DNA of 64,000 nucleotides. Source: an uncultured Bacteroidales bacterium (GTDB lineage: Bacteria > Bacteroidota > Bacteroidia > Bacteroidales > Paludibacteraceae). Both the position numbers and the translations under genes were made by a program. Where the stretch lies: assembly GCA_902769535.1 (NCBI GenBank), contig CACXPH010000003.1, forward strand, positions 62,001 through 126,000, given 5' to 3'. Under the pieces are notes generated by a model. It saw only the letters and a program-made list of their open reading frames with translations. It was not told the DNA's origin and searched no databases. Of the stretch, positions 8,357 to 17,225 are shown one piece after another. Positions within the stretch are counted from its first letter, which is position 1. Every line of letters begins with the position of its first letter.

Positions 8357-9784
8357 TCAGAACAAATTCTGTACCAAACCATTGAGGTACACCTCTAAAT
8401 TTGTATAATTCTTATCCAGCGTATATATTTTCCCGTCTGCCGAAGCGTATTTGTCCAATCCATTGGCATCTTCCCACTCGTCGGGCATACCATCGCGGTC
8501 GGTATCGGTAGGAGCAGTACCAGCGTTGAGCGTCGGATAGCCACCTACGTCGGAAGGCGAGTCGATAAGACCTTTGGTAGAACCGTTCGAGCCATTATAG
8601 GTATATTTGCCTTCGCGGACCTCACCCACGATACGCGTATCAATGACATCACGGCTAAGTGAGCAACCGGCCTTGGAGAGAACGGTCTCATAGGCTTGTT
8701 CGGCAGTCTGCTCGGAAGATAGCATAGTCAAACCTTCTGTCCAACGAGCGGAGGCTTTGACCGCATCGGTTGTAACAGTAGAGCCCTTCCAGTTATCGTT
8801 CGTCACATCCGTTGAACCGTACATATAATTGCCTGCGAGCCAGAACTTACCGGGAATCAGGGTGTGGCCGTCAGAGCAGTAGGAGCACGAGACAGTAGGA
8901 TCTACCAGACGGGTCTTCTTGCTGGTTGCAGGACCGTACTTATAATAGTTGTTGATCATGTTGATCTTACGCGCCTGATCGTAGCCTTCGCCTCCGTAGG
9001 TCGAGTTGCCGCCCCAGTTATAAACCACGTTGTTCACATAATCCACCGGACCAAAGCATTTGTTATTGACGTACGAGTGGTCAAAACGGGGGTTACGGCT
9101 GTCATGGTGCGCCAACAGGTTATGATGAAACGAAGCGTTTGTTCCTCCCCAAATGCCGCCGTAACCATGGTTGCCCTTGACGTGTACAGACTTACGCAAA
9201 CTCTCCGTGATGAAACAGTATTGGAGCGTAAAGTCGGTGTTACCATAACAGCTGACGCACTCGTCAGTGGACCAAGAAAATGAGCAGTGGTCCACGATGA
9301 TATTCTTGCGATCGTTGATGGACAGGGCATCGCCTTCTACCTTATTCTGGTCTCCCATACGGAAACGCAAAAAGCGGATGATGACGTTACTGGCTTTAAC
9401 AACCACCGGATAGCCGGCAATACAAATACCGTCTCCGGGAGCAGTCTGACCAGCGATAGTCAAGTTGCCTGAAGCTATATCCAGTTGACTATTGAGGTTA
9501 ATCGTACCGGACACATCAAAAACGACGGTACGCGTACCTTCCATTTGAACGGCTTTACGTAGCGAACCCTGAATCGGTTGACCTGTTGATTTGTCGCGCT
9601 CGTCAGAAAGGGTTGTTACATGAACAACCACACCGCCACGGCCACCCGTAGTGTATTTACCTCCGCCATCTGCACCCGGGAAAGCGAGTACAGCTGTAGG
9701 TTGAGGAGTCGGGGCTTCACCTCCTCCGCATCCAACGAGGCAGAGGAGAGCAAAGAGTAGAATATATGCGCGATTAATACTCAT
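8357..9784 (-). CDS. Pectate lyase family 1-like lipoprotein
   Basis: 475 residues from the ATG at 9784, chosen because it gives the lipoprotein signal MSINRAYILLFALLCLVGC; other in-frame ATGs at 9790 and 9805 are possible. The beta-helix pectate lyase core shows IIVDHCSFSW and HHNLLAHHDSRNPRFD, the latter carrying the PL1 Arg-Asn-Pro-Arg catalytic region. The end contains DTDRDGMPDEWE, a calcium-binding thrombospondin type-3-like motif. It probably cleaves polygalacturonate by beta-elimination at the cell surface or periplasm. It overlaps susD by 11 nt. Confidence 0.85.
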   Translation of the reverse strand: MSINRAYILLFALLCLVGCGGGEAPTPQPTAVLAFPGADGGGKYTTGGRGGVVVHVTTLSDERDKSTGQPIQGSLRKAVQMEGTRTVVFDVSGTINLNSQLDIASGNLTIAGQTAPGDGICIAGYPVVVKASNVIIRFLRFRMGDQNKVEGDALSINDRKNIIVDHCSFSWSTDECVSCYGNTDFTLQYCFITESLRKSVHVKGNHGYGGIWGGTNASFHHNLLAHHDSRNPRFDHSYVNNKCFGPVDYVNNVVYNWGGNSTYGGEGYDQARKINMINNYYKYGPATSKKTRLVDPTVSCSYCSDGHTLIPGKFWLAGNYMYGSTDVTNDNWKGSTVTTDAVKASARWTEGLTMLSSEQTAEQAYETVLSKAGCSLSRDVIDTRIVGEVREGKYTYNGSNGSTKGLIDSPSDVGGYPTLNAGTAPTDTDRDGMPDEWEDANGLDKYASADGKIYTLDKNYTNLEVYLNGLVQNLF

Positions 9785-11720
9785 AGTCATTCCACAGCGT
9801 ACCATTCGATGCAGCGATATTCACATCGAAAATCGGCCAATATTGGTGCATGTCGATATTAGTCCCTTCCTTATAGAGATACCACTTAGTTTCTGTCATA
9901 TATAGCACACTATCCTTATCCAAGAAGAACGATTTAGCTACCCAACCATCCTCTTTGCTGTACTCAGCAGGACGAACAGCATCCTTATCCAAACCCACGA
10001 AACGATCGAAGACATATGCAGCACCGCTTTGCGCATAACTATCGTTACGTGTGAAATGATACCATACAGAATCCGGACGACCTGTATAAACGCCTTTGTT
10101 ATTCTGCAAGTCATATACAGCCTGCTGTGCAGCCTCCAATTTCTCTTTTAAGAGACCCCAACGCATCAAATCGTACTTACGCAGGTTCTCACCACAGAAC
10201 TCAAAGGCACGCTCATCCACGATATTTTCAAACGTCACAGGCTTGCTTGCCAGACCGGCACGTGCACGAACCCGATCCATACAATCTTCCTTTTTAATGC
10301 CGTAGAGTTCACTCGGTGCATTACCTTCTCTCGAACCGATTGCCGCCTCAGCAAACATAAGCAGAATATCCGTGTAACGCAGAACCGGCATATCGATAGC
10401 ATCCTCGTTGGACGAGTAGCTACGTTTCATCCATTCTACACGCAGTTTACCCAGATACAATTGGCTGATATTCGACTGTTTTTGATATACTTTCTTATCC
10501 GTTGCCGCAACACCCGGGAAGGTCTCTGCTACGAAGCCACTGGAGGCAGTACCTGAACCATCGTCATACTCCCACGTCCAAGGCAAGATGGTAATATCAC
10601 GACGTTTGTCCGCCTTGTCATATGCATAATAGAAGGTAGGTACAATCTCGATCATAGCCTGGGTCTTCGCATTATTGGTATTACCACTGCCAAATGAAAT
10701 AGTATTGATCAACGCACCCGGGCAATTGGTAGACATTTTATTGCCTGTCAATGCCAAAACCTGACCACGAGCTCCGTCGAGGAACGGGAGAGCCCATATC
10801 CACTCGGACTTGGAATAGTCGGTTACGTCCTGGCAGAGATCTTTGAAGACATCTTCGAACTTATCCTTGAACTTATAGTCTTCTTGTTTGATGATCTGCG
10901 CACACGCCCAGACAGCCTCTTGGTAGAGTTCCTGGCGCATGCCGGCATCCTTCACGTTATACTGCACAGAGCAAGCTTTCGTACCACCCTCTGTGAATAC
11001 ATCCGGACGCATAGCCAGACCGGCATACATAAGATCCATACGAGCGAGCAGACCAAGCGCCAGCGCCTTGCTCGGACGACCGGTGTAGTTAGCTGCGTTA
11101 CCCGGACACTGAGCAGACCACGGCATCAAACGAGCAGCTTCATTGAGATCAATTCGCAATTGATCAAAGACCACATTACGATCTTGTTTCTTGGTATAGA
11201 GTACCTCGGAGTTATGGCCGTTGAACGACTCAAAACTTGCCGGAACGTCACCCCACAGTTTAACCATCTCCAGATAGCAGAAGGCACGCAAGGTCAAGGC
11301 TTCGCCGAGAAGATATTTGAAGGTTGCATCCGTCGTATCCGAGTGAGCACGAATACCGTCAATCACTACGTTCGCGCGCTCGATAGCCGAGTTGAGGTAT
11401 GCCCACGGGTCTTTACCGTTAGAAGTAGACAAGTTACCGGTACCACCGGTCATGTTGTATGCAGCATACTCCGCATCCTCGGACTTGGAGCAGTGCTCGA
11501 TATCCGTATTCATAGCCACGTAGCCACCACACAGACGATTACGGAAGGACTTATCCTCACCGAAGGTGTTGTAGATAGCGCCGATCGCTTGTTGGGTCAA
11601 ATCAGCCGATTTGAATACAGCCTCGTCCATTGCAGAAGGAGAATCGGTCTCGAAGAAATCCTTCTCGCAAGCCACGAACGTAAGGGCTAATAAACTCAGA
11701 ATAATATATTTTGCTTTCAT
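9774..11720 (-). CDS. SusD/RagB-family glycan-binding lipoprotein
   Basis: 648 residues. Lipoprotein signal MKAKYIILSLLALTFVAC with the lipid cysteine at position 18. The helical SusD fold with TPR-like segments is indicated by LTLRAFCYLEMVKLWGDVP and the C-terminal RVRARAGL and ERAFEFCGENLRKYDLMRWG motifs. It caps the partner SusC transporter and captures oligosaccharide at the outer membrane. It lies 21 nt after susC. Neighbouring PL1 and GH28 genes imply a pectic galacturonan ligand (inference). Confidence 0.95.
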   Translation of the reverse strand: MKAKYIILSLLALTFVACEKDFFETDSPSAMDEAVFKSADLTQQAIGAIYNTFGEDKSFRNRLCGGYVAMNTDIEHCSKSEDAEYAAYNMTGGTGNLSTSNGKDPWAYLNSAIERANVVIDGIRAHSDTTDATFKYLLGEALTLRAFCYLEMVKLWGDVPASFESFNGHNSEVLYTKKQDRNVVFDQLRIDLNEAARLMPWSAQCPGNAANYTGRPSKALALGLLARMDLMYAGLAMRPDVFTEGGTKACSVQYNVKDAGMRQELYQEAVWACAQIIKQEDYKFKDKFEDVFKDLCQDVTDYSKSEWIWALPFLDGARGQVLALTGNKMSTNCPGALINTISFGSGNTNNAKTQAMIEIVPTFYYAYDKADKRRDITILPWTWEYDDGSGTASSGFVAETFPGVAATDKKVYQKQSNISQLYLGKLRVEWMKRSYSSNEDAIDMPVLRYTDILLMFAEAAIGSREGNAPSELYGIKKEDCMDRVRARAGLASKPVTFENIVDERAFEFCGENLRKYDLMRWGLLKEKLEAAQQAVYDLQNNKGVYTGRPDSVWYHFTRNDSYAQSGAAYVFDRFVGLDKDAVRPAEYSKEDGWVAKSFFLDKDSVLYMTETKWYLYKEGTNIDMHQYWPIFDVNIAASNGTLWNDYEY

Positions 11721-11741
11721 AATAAAGAATATTTTCGATAA

Positions 11742-14700
11742 TTAGAACTGAATATTCAAACCGACGTTGATACCACGGCTCTTGGGATACGCGGAGAAGT
11801 CCACACCCGGAGTGAGCGGGTTCTTGGACGAACGGGTATCTACCTCCGGATCGAGGCCGCTGTACTTGGTCGCGCAGAAGAGGTTGGATCCTTGTACATA
11901 CAGACGGATGTTATTGATCACTTTGGTCTTCTCCATCCAAACCTTCGGCAGCGAATAGCCAATGGTCAGTTGGTTGAGACGCAAGAACGAACCATCCTCC
12001 ATGCACTGGTCAGTTACTACGTAGTGCGACATGATCGGGCTATAGGTATTGGCTCCCTTGTCAATATTCATCTGGTCGAGTTGGTTAGCAAAGGTAGTAT
12101 AATCATCGCCAAATACCAATGCGCCTGTTGCATAGACATCCGGCATATATTGACCTTCAGCCGAGAAGAGTGAATAGCGATTGTTAAAACTCATCGCGCT
12201 GATGAGGTTACGCATCTTCGTTTTTTCCGTAACGGTAGTGAACTCCATCTTGGAGAGGTTCAGGATCTTGTTTCCAAACGCAAAGGTGAAGTTAGCCGCG
12301 AGGTCGAACTTACCCCATTTGTCACCGCCGATATTGAAGTTGAGGTTAATACCTCCGGAGTGCGTCGGAACAGTGTTCCCAAGGATCACCTTGTCTGCCT
12401 CTGTAATCTCACCGTCTCCGTTTTGGTCTTTGAACTTAATCGCACCGGGCATTGGCTTGTTTGTCAGGAATCCGTCGCCGTATTTAACCACACCGTCTTT
12501 GAGACCCCAGGCATGCGTCGAAACGGCGTAACTCTGGAAGTCCGCTGCGGTGTAGTAACCGTCTGTCTCATATCCGATCACATTGCCGACAGGTTGGCCT
12601 ACTTCGAGCAGGAACTCAGCTGTCGTCAGGTATTCAGACGAACCAAAGCAACTGGTCTGCGCCAGCATCGAGCTCATGTTTCCGAGGTCTTGAACGCGGG
12701 TTTTGTTAAACGAGATATTCGCGTCCAAAGAGAGGTAGTAACTCAGGCTCTTGGAGCGTTTGTCAAGGATAACACCCTTGACGGAGAACTCCATACCCAT
12801 ATTACGCGTCGAACCGATGTTTTGGTACTGGAAGTTATAGCGCGCCGGCATATTCTGACGAATGATGAGGTCTTTGGTGGTATTCCAATAGAGATCAATC
12901 GTACCGGTGAGGCGCTCGTTGAAGAAACCGTAGTCGATACCGAAGTCACGGGTGATGGTGGTTTCCCATTTGAGGTTCGGGTTCGCCGCGATCTTCTCCG
13001 ATCCACCTACTACGAGGATGTTACTCGTACCTTGTCCCATATCGAAATAGGTCATCTGGGACGACAAGAAGTCCGGATGCAAGTAACCGAGGTCCACGTT
13101 GTTGTTTCCAGCCATACCGTAGGACAGACGGAATTTCATATTACTGAGCCATGACGAAGCGTCCTGCGCAAACTCTTCATCCGACAGACGCCATGCAACA
13201 GCTGCAGAAGGGAAGTACCCCCACTGGTTTCCTTTCTCAAAACGCGTCGAGCAGTCCGCACGGAAGGTAGCAGTCAAGTAGTAACGACCCTTGTAGTCGT
13301 AGTTAGCACGCGCCAAGAACGAGAGTTGGTTGTCACGCGGAGCGATATAATTGGTAATTTCCGAATAAGCCGCTTGACCCAAGTAATTGAAGATCTCACC
13401 GTTCTCTACATCATAACTGCCCTTGTAACCGAAACCGTATTGGTTGTTCGTTTTCTCTTTGCGGATAACTGTCTCTTCTCCGACCAGTACGCTAACGTTA
13501 TGGTCGTTCTCAAAGGTCTGCTTCCACTCCAAGGTGTTATGGTTTGTCAAGGAAGTGCTATACTCATCCGTCACTTGGATTTGTGCCGTTCCTGCCTGAA
13601 TACCCGGACGTCCGGTATTACGCGAATAGTAGGTCGTAGGACCATAGTAACGGTTCGTCGAGATATGACGACTCTGATAACCTATATCGGAACGAACAGT
13701 GAAGTATTTAGCGAACTTATAGCTCACGTAACCCTGGATATTCCACTTGTTATCCACCTTCATCTTATAGTTATCACGAATGGTGGTTAGCGGGTCGTAA
13801 AGCGAGCCGAAGGTTTCATCTGTTTCATCACCTGAGCCATCATCCTTCGAGAGCAGATGCGTCGGCGCATACACGACGCAGTTACGCAAACGGGACTCGG
13901 TAGAAGTACCGTTGTCCTTAATGGCATTCGAACCCGAACCGAGCACTTGGGTATTCGTGAAACGCGTCGTGAAACCGATGGTGAAGTTCTTGAACGGTTT
14001 GAACTTAACCTTACCGGAGATGTTATTACGCACGTAATTCGATTGCTCCATGATAGCCTTATCGTCGATGCGGTTATATGAGAGCGCAAAGGTAGCTAAC
14101 TTATTACCGCCCGAGAGGCTGACGGACTGATTAGACGTGAAGCCTGTACGACCGAATGTCTGGTCTTGCCAATCGATGTACGGATGCTTCTCTGTATCGG
14201 CGTACTCTGCCAACAAAGTAGAGATCGGCGTATTCTCTATCTCCGACGGGTCTTTGTACTTGGTGTCGTTATAGAGTTTATCGAAGTATGCATAGAAATT
14301 ACTGCGCAGACCGGAGAGGGAGTTGTCTTTCTGCCAAGCCCACTCGTATTGCAGCAGTGCAAAATCTTGAGGGTCTAAGACGTCGTATTTTTTCGCAATT
14401 TTCTTCCATCCCACGAAACCGCTGTAGTCCACATGGAACTGCATCTTATCATCATCGGTATTGGAATCTTTGGTGGTGATGATGATAACACCGTTAGCAC
14501 CTTGCGCACCGTAGATAGCGGTAGCGGCAGCATCCTTGAGGACGTCCATCGAAGCGATGTCACTCGGCGCAATATCGGCAATCGAGCTCACCGGCATACC
14601 GTCCACGATATAAAGCGGGTCGTTAGACTGCGTCAACGAAGTACCACCACGCACGCGGATCTTCACATCTGCATCCGGACTTCCTTCAGTCGTAGTGACT

Positions 14701-15152
14701 GACACACCGGACAGTTTACCTTGCAATGCCTCTGCTGCGCTGGTTACCGGGATGTCCTTGATCTGGTCAGCACCCACCGAAGCCACAGACGTTACAACAT
14801 CACGTTTCTTGGTTGTACCGTAACCGGTTACCACCACTTCTTCCAGCACTTCGCTGTTCTCAGAAAGCACCACATTCATCACATCGCCGGTGATGTTCAA
14901 CTCTTGCGACTGCATACCGACATACGAGAAGATGAGCACTTTCGCATCATCCGGAACCTCGAGGGTGTAGTTACCGTCGAAATCCGTTACTGTACCGATG
15001 GTGGTACCCTTCACCACTACGGAAGCCGAGATGATCGTCTCTCCCGTTTGGTCCTTTACCGTTCCGCTGATCACACGTGCCTCAGCCACCATGCCCAATA
15101 GGAGCAAGGCTGATAGCATCATGGTACGGAACACACTAACATTTAGTCTCAT
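11742..15152 (-). CDS. SusC/RagA-family TonB-linked outer membrane transporter
   Basis: 1136 residues. Signal peptide, then a CarboxypepD_reg-like domain (about residues 28-105, ISGTVKDQTGETIISASVVVKG), a TonB box EEVVVTGYGTTKKRDV, the plug domain with SGVSVTTTEGSPDADVKIRVRGG, and a 22-strand barrel ending in aromatic-rich NVGLNIQF. It imports oligosaccharides with the SusD partner. No ECF sigma, anti-sigma or hybrid two-component regulator lies beside it, so control must come from elsewhere. Its upstream -7 element has no matching -33 box, suggesting regulated transcription. Confidence 0.96.
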   Translation of the reverse strand: MRLNVSVFRTMMLSALLLLGMVAEARVISGTVKDQTGETIISASVVVKGTTIGTVTDFDGNYTLEVPDDAKVLIFSYVGMQSQELNITGDVMNVVLSENSEVLEEVVVTGYGTTKKRDVVTSVASVGADQIKDIPVTSAAEALQGKLSGVSVTTTEGSPDADVKIRVRGGTSLTQSNDPLYIVDGMPVSSIADIAPSDIASMDVLKDAAATAIYGAQGANGVIIITTKDSNTDDDKMQFHVDYSGFVGWKKIAKKYDVLDPQDFALLQYEWAWQKDNSLSGLRSNFYAYFDKLYNDTKYKDPSEIENTPISTLLAEYADTEKHPYIDWQDQTFGRTGFTSNQSVSLSGGNKLATFALSYNRIDDKAIMEQSNYVRNNISGKVKFKPFKNFTIGFTTRFTNTQVLGSGSNAIKDNGTSTESRLRNCVVYAPTHLLSKDDGSGDETDETFGSLYDPLTTIRDNYKMKVDNKWNIQGYVSYKFAKYFTVRSDIGYQSRHISTNRYYGPTTYYSRNTGRPGIQAGTAQIQVTDEYSTSLTNHNTLEWKQTFENDHNVSVLVGEETVIRKEKTNNQYGFGYKGSYDVENGEIFNYLGQAAYSEITNYIAPRDNQLSFLARANYDYKGRYYLTATFRADCSTRFEKGNQWGYFPSAAVAWRLSDEEFAQDASSWLSNMKFRLSYGMAGNNNVDLGYLHPDFLSSQMTYFDMGQGTSNILVVGGSEKIAANPNLKWETTITRDFGIDYGFFNERLTGTIDLYWNTTKDLIIRQNMPARYNFQYQNIGSTRNMGMEFSVKGVILDKRSKSLSYYLSLDANISFNKTRVQDLGNMSSMLAQTSCFGSSEYLTTAEFLLEVGQPVGNVIGYETDGYYTAADFQSYAVSTHAWGLKDGVVKYGDGFLTNKPMPGAIKFKDQNGDGEITEADKVILGNTVPTHSGGINLNFNIGGDKWGKFDLAANFTFAFGNKILNLSKMEFTTVTEKTKMRNLISAMSFNNRYSLFSAEGQYMPDVYATGALVFGDDYTTFANQLDQMNIDKGANTYSPIMSHYVVTDQCMEDGSFLRLNQLTIGYSLPKVWMEKTKVINNIRLYVQGSNLFCATKYSGLDPEVDTRSSKNPLTPGVDFSAYPKSRGINVGLNIQF

Positions 15153-15224
15153 AAAATTATTTGTATTGATAATAAATTTTGTCTCTCCTTATCTATTCGC
15201 GCATATACGCATTACTTTCGACTG

Positions 15225-15232
15225 CAAAATTA
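15225..15232 (-). promoter_or_regulatory. Probable -7 element of the susC operon
   Basis: TAATTTTG on the minus strand, preceded by G as in the other promoters, but CACA replaces TTTG at the -33 position. It overlaps the T run of the topB terminator. An activator may be needed. Confidence 0.55.
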
Positions 15233-15233
15233 C

Positions 15234-15257
15234 AAAAAAAAACACACATGAGTGTGT
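15234..15257 (-). terminator. Terminator of the wza-wzc-topB operon
   Basis: On the minus strand ACACAC-TCAT-GTGTGT (6 bp) is followed by nine Ts, about 50 nt after the topB stop. Confidence 0.75.
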
Positions 15258-15308
15258 ATTTTTTGACGGAAAGCGTGCAATATTACCCAATTTTGCTAAA
15301 TAGAGTTA

Positions 15309-17225
15309 TCAAAACGGCTCTGCATAGGTACATCCTTCGCGCCAACGGGAGCATCCATAACGGGTATTACCACGAATGATAAGTCCCTGGCGACATACCG
15401 GACAGAGCATGCCGGCTTTATTGGACTTGACGTCCCGCACTACGCCGGCAGTCATCTCTTTGAGTTCCGCAAGGAAATCTTGCGCCATGTATTGACCGGC
15501 TTCTATCTCTCGCAATTTTTTCTCCCACAGTCCGGTCAGTTCAGCCGATTTGAGTAGTGGTGATACGATGAGATGGATAAGGTTGATGCCTGTCTCTGTA
15601 GCGCGGAGGGACTTGCCTTGCTTGACGATGTATTTGCGTTGATAGAGTTTTTCAATAATAGCCGCACGTGTAGAAGGACGACCGATACCGTTCTCCTTCA
15701 TCGCTTCGCGCAACTCATCGTTCTCGACGGTTTTTCCGGCTGTTTCCATCGCACGAAGAAGGGTTGCCTCGGTGTAGTACTTCGGCGGGGTTGTGGTCTT
15801 CTCTTTGAGAAGTGGTTCATGCGGGCCACTCTCCCCTTTGACAAAAGCCGGAAGGGATTTGGTCTCTTCGGAATTATCGGAGTCATCCGAATTATCCGAT
15901 TTATCGGGTTCTTTATCGAACACAACGCGCCATCCTGGTTTGAGCACTTCGCGACCGGTCACTTTAAAATCTATCTCACCGGCTTTGGCAAGGACAGTAG
16001 TGTTGCTCACTTCGCAGTCAGGATAGAAAACGGCAATGAAATGCAGTGCCACCAAGTCATACACCTTCTTCTCATCTGCAGTCATAGCGTCCGGACGTTG
16101 ACCGGTTGGAATGATGGCATGGTGGTCGGTCACTTTCTTGTTATCAAAGACCTTCTTGGATTTCGGTAACTTGGCGCCAAGTAAGGGTGCCACCTGCGGG
16201 AAATAGTCCTTGATGCCGGCTAAGGTACCGCGTACTTTAGGATAGATATCATCGCTCAGATACGTAGTATCTACACGTGGATAGGTGGTCAAGCGTTTCT
16301 CGTAGAGCGATTGAATGAGTTGTAAGGTGTTCTCAGCCGAAAAACCGTATTTCTTATTGCAGTCCACCTGCAAGGACGTCAGGTCATAGAGTTTCGGTGC
16401 GTACTCGGTACCCTTCTTTTTCTCTACGGATGTGATGGTCAGCGGCTGGTCTTTGATGCTATCCATGAGCGCCTGTCCCTGCTCTTCGGAGGTGATGGCG
16501 TACTCCCCGTCTTCAACCGGAATCTGAGCACTGAAGAGCGTATCGCGGTAGGTGGTCTTGAGTTCCCAATAGGTGCGCGGAACGAAGTTCTCTATCTCTG
16601 CTTGCCGTTTGACGACCAGCGCGAGTGTCGGCGTCTGCACACGTCCCACGGAGAGTACTTGCCGGTTGCGACCCGTGCCTTGCGCGTACCTTATAGTATA
16701 CGCGCGCGTGGCGTTCATGCCCAGTAACCAGTCGCCGATGGCACGCATCATACCGGCCTCGTAGAGGTGCTGGTACTCCGACTGGTCTTTGAGTTTCTGA
16801 AAACCGTCACGAATAGCCTCTTCGGTAAGCGAGTTGACCCACAGACGTTTGACAGGGCACTTACATCCGGCCTGCTGGTACACCCAACGCTGGATGAGTT
16901 CTCCTTCCTGACCGGCATCACCGCAGTTGATAACCTCGTCAGCTTGGTTGATGAGTTCTTTGATGATATTGAATTGTTTGTGCACTCCGGCATCACCGGA
17001 CACCTTGATAGAGAAACGCGGCGGAATCATCGGCAGCGAACTGAGGCTCCAGGCCTTCCATTGCTCCGTATATTCCTGCGGATCCAGCAAGGCGCATAAG
17101 TGGCCAAACGTCCAGGTGACCTGGTATCCGTTGCCTTCGAAATAGCCGTCGTGCTTCTGCTTAGCACCCAACACATTGGCTATATACGCGCCTACTGACG
17201 GTTTCTCTGCTACACAAACAATCAT
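15309..17225 (-). CDS. topB: DNA topoisomerase III
   Basis: 638 residues. The N-terminal Toprim domain MIVCVAEKPSVGAYIANVLGA, the acidic GQEGELIQRW pair and the catalytic tyrosine in RLTTYPRVDTTYLSDD identify a type IA topoisomerase of the TopB group. A C-terminal zinc-ribbon-like CPVCRQG...CSRW...CTY is present. A low-complexity Asp/Ser insertion near residue 445 (DKSDNSDDSDNSEE) is made of repeated 9-bp units. The start ATG overlaps the wzc stop by 4 nt (ATGA), so it is translated from the polysaccharide-export operon, an unexpected partner. Confidence 0.93.
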   Translation of the reverse strand: MIVCVAEKPSVGAYIANVLGAKQKHDGYFEGNGYQVTWTFGHLCALLDPQEYTEQWKAWSLSSLPMIPPRFSIKVSGDAGVHKQFNIIKELINQADEVINCGDAGQEGELIQRWVYQQAGCKCPVKRLWVNSLTEEAIRDGFQKLKDQSEYQHLYEAGMMRAIGDWLLGMNATRAYTIRYAQGTGRNRQVLSVGRVQTPTLALVVKRQAEIENFVPRTYWELKTTYRDTLFSAQIPVEDGEYAITSEEQGQALMDSIKDQPLTITSVEKKKGTEYAPKLYDLTSLQVDCNKKYGFSAENTLQLIQSLYEKRLTTYPRVDTTYLSDDIYPKVRGTLAGIKDYFPQVAPLLGAKLPKSKKVFDNKKVTDHHAIIPTGQRPDAMTADEKKVYDLVALHFIAVFYPDCEVSNTTVLAKAGEIDFKVTGREVLKPGWRVVFDKEPDKSDNSDDSDNSEETKSLPAFVKGESGPHEPLLKEKTTTPPKYYTEATLLRAMETAGKTVENDELREAMKENGIGRPSTRAAIIEKLYQRKYIVKQGKSLRATETGINLIHLIVSPLLKSAELTGLWEKKLREIEAGQYMAQDFLAELKEMTAGVVRDVKSNKAGMLCPVCRQGLIIRGNTRYGCSRWREGCTYAEPF

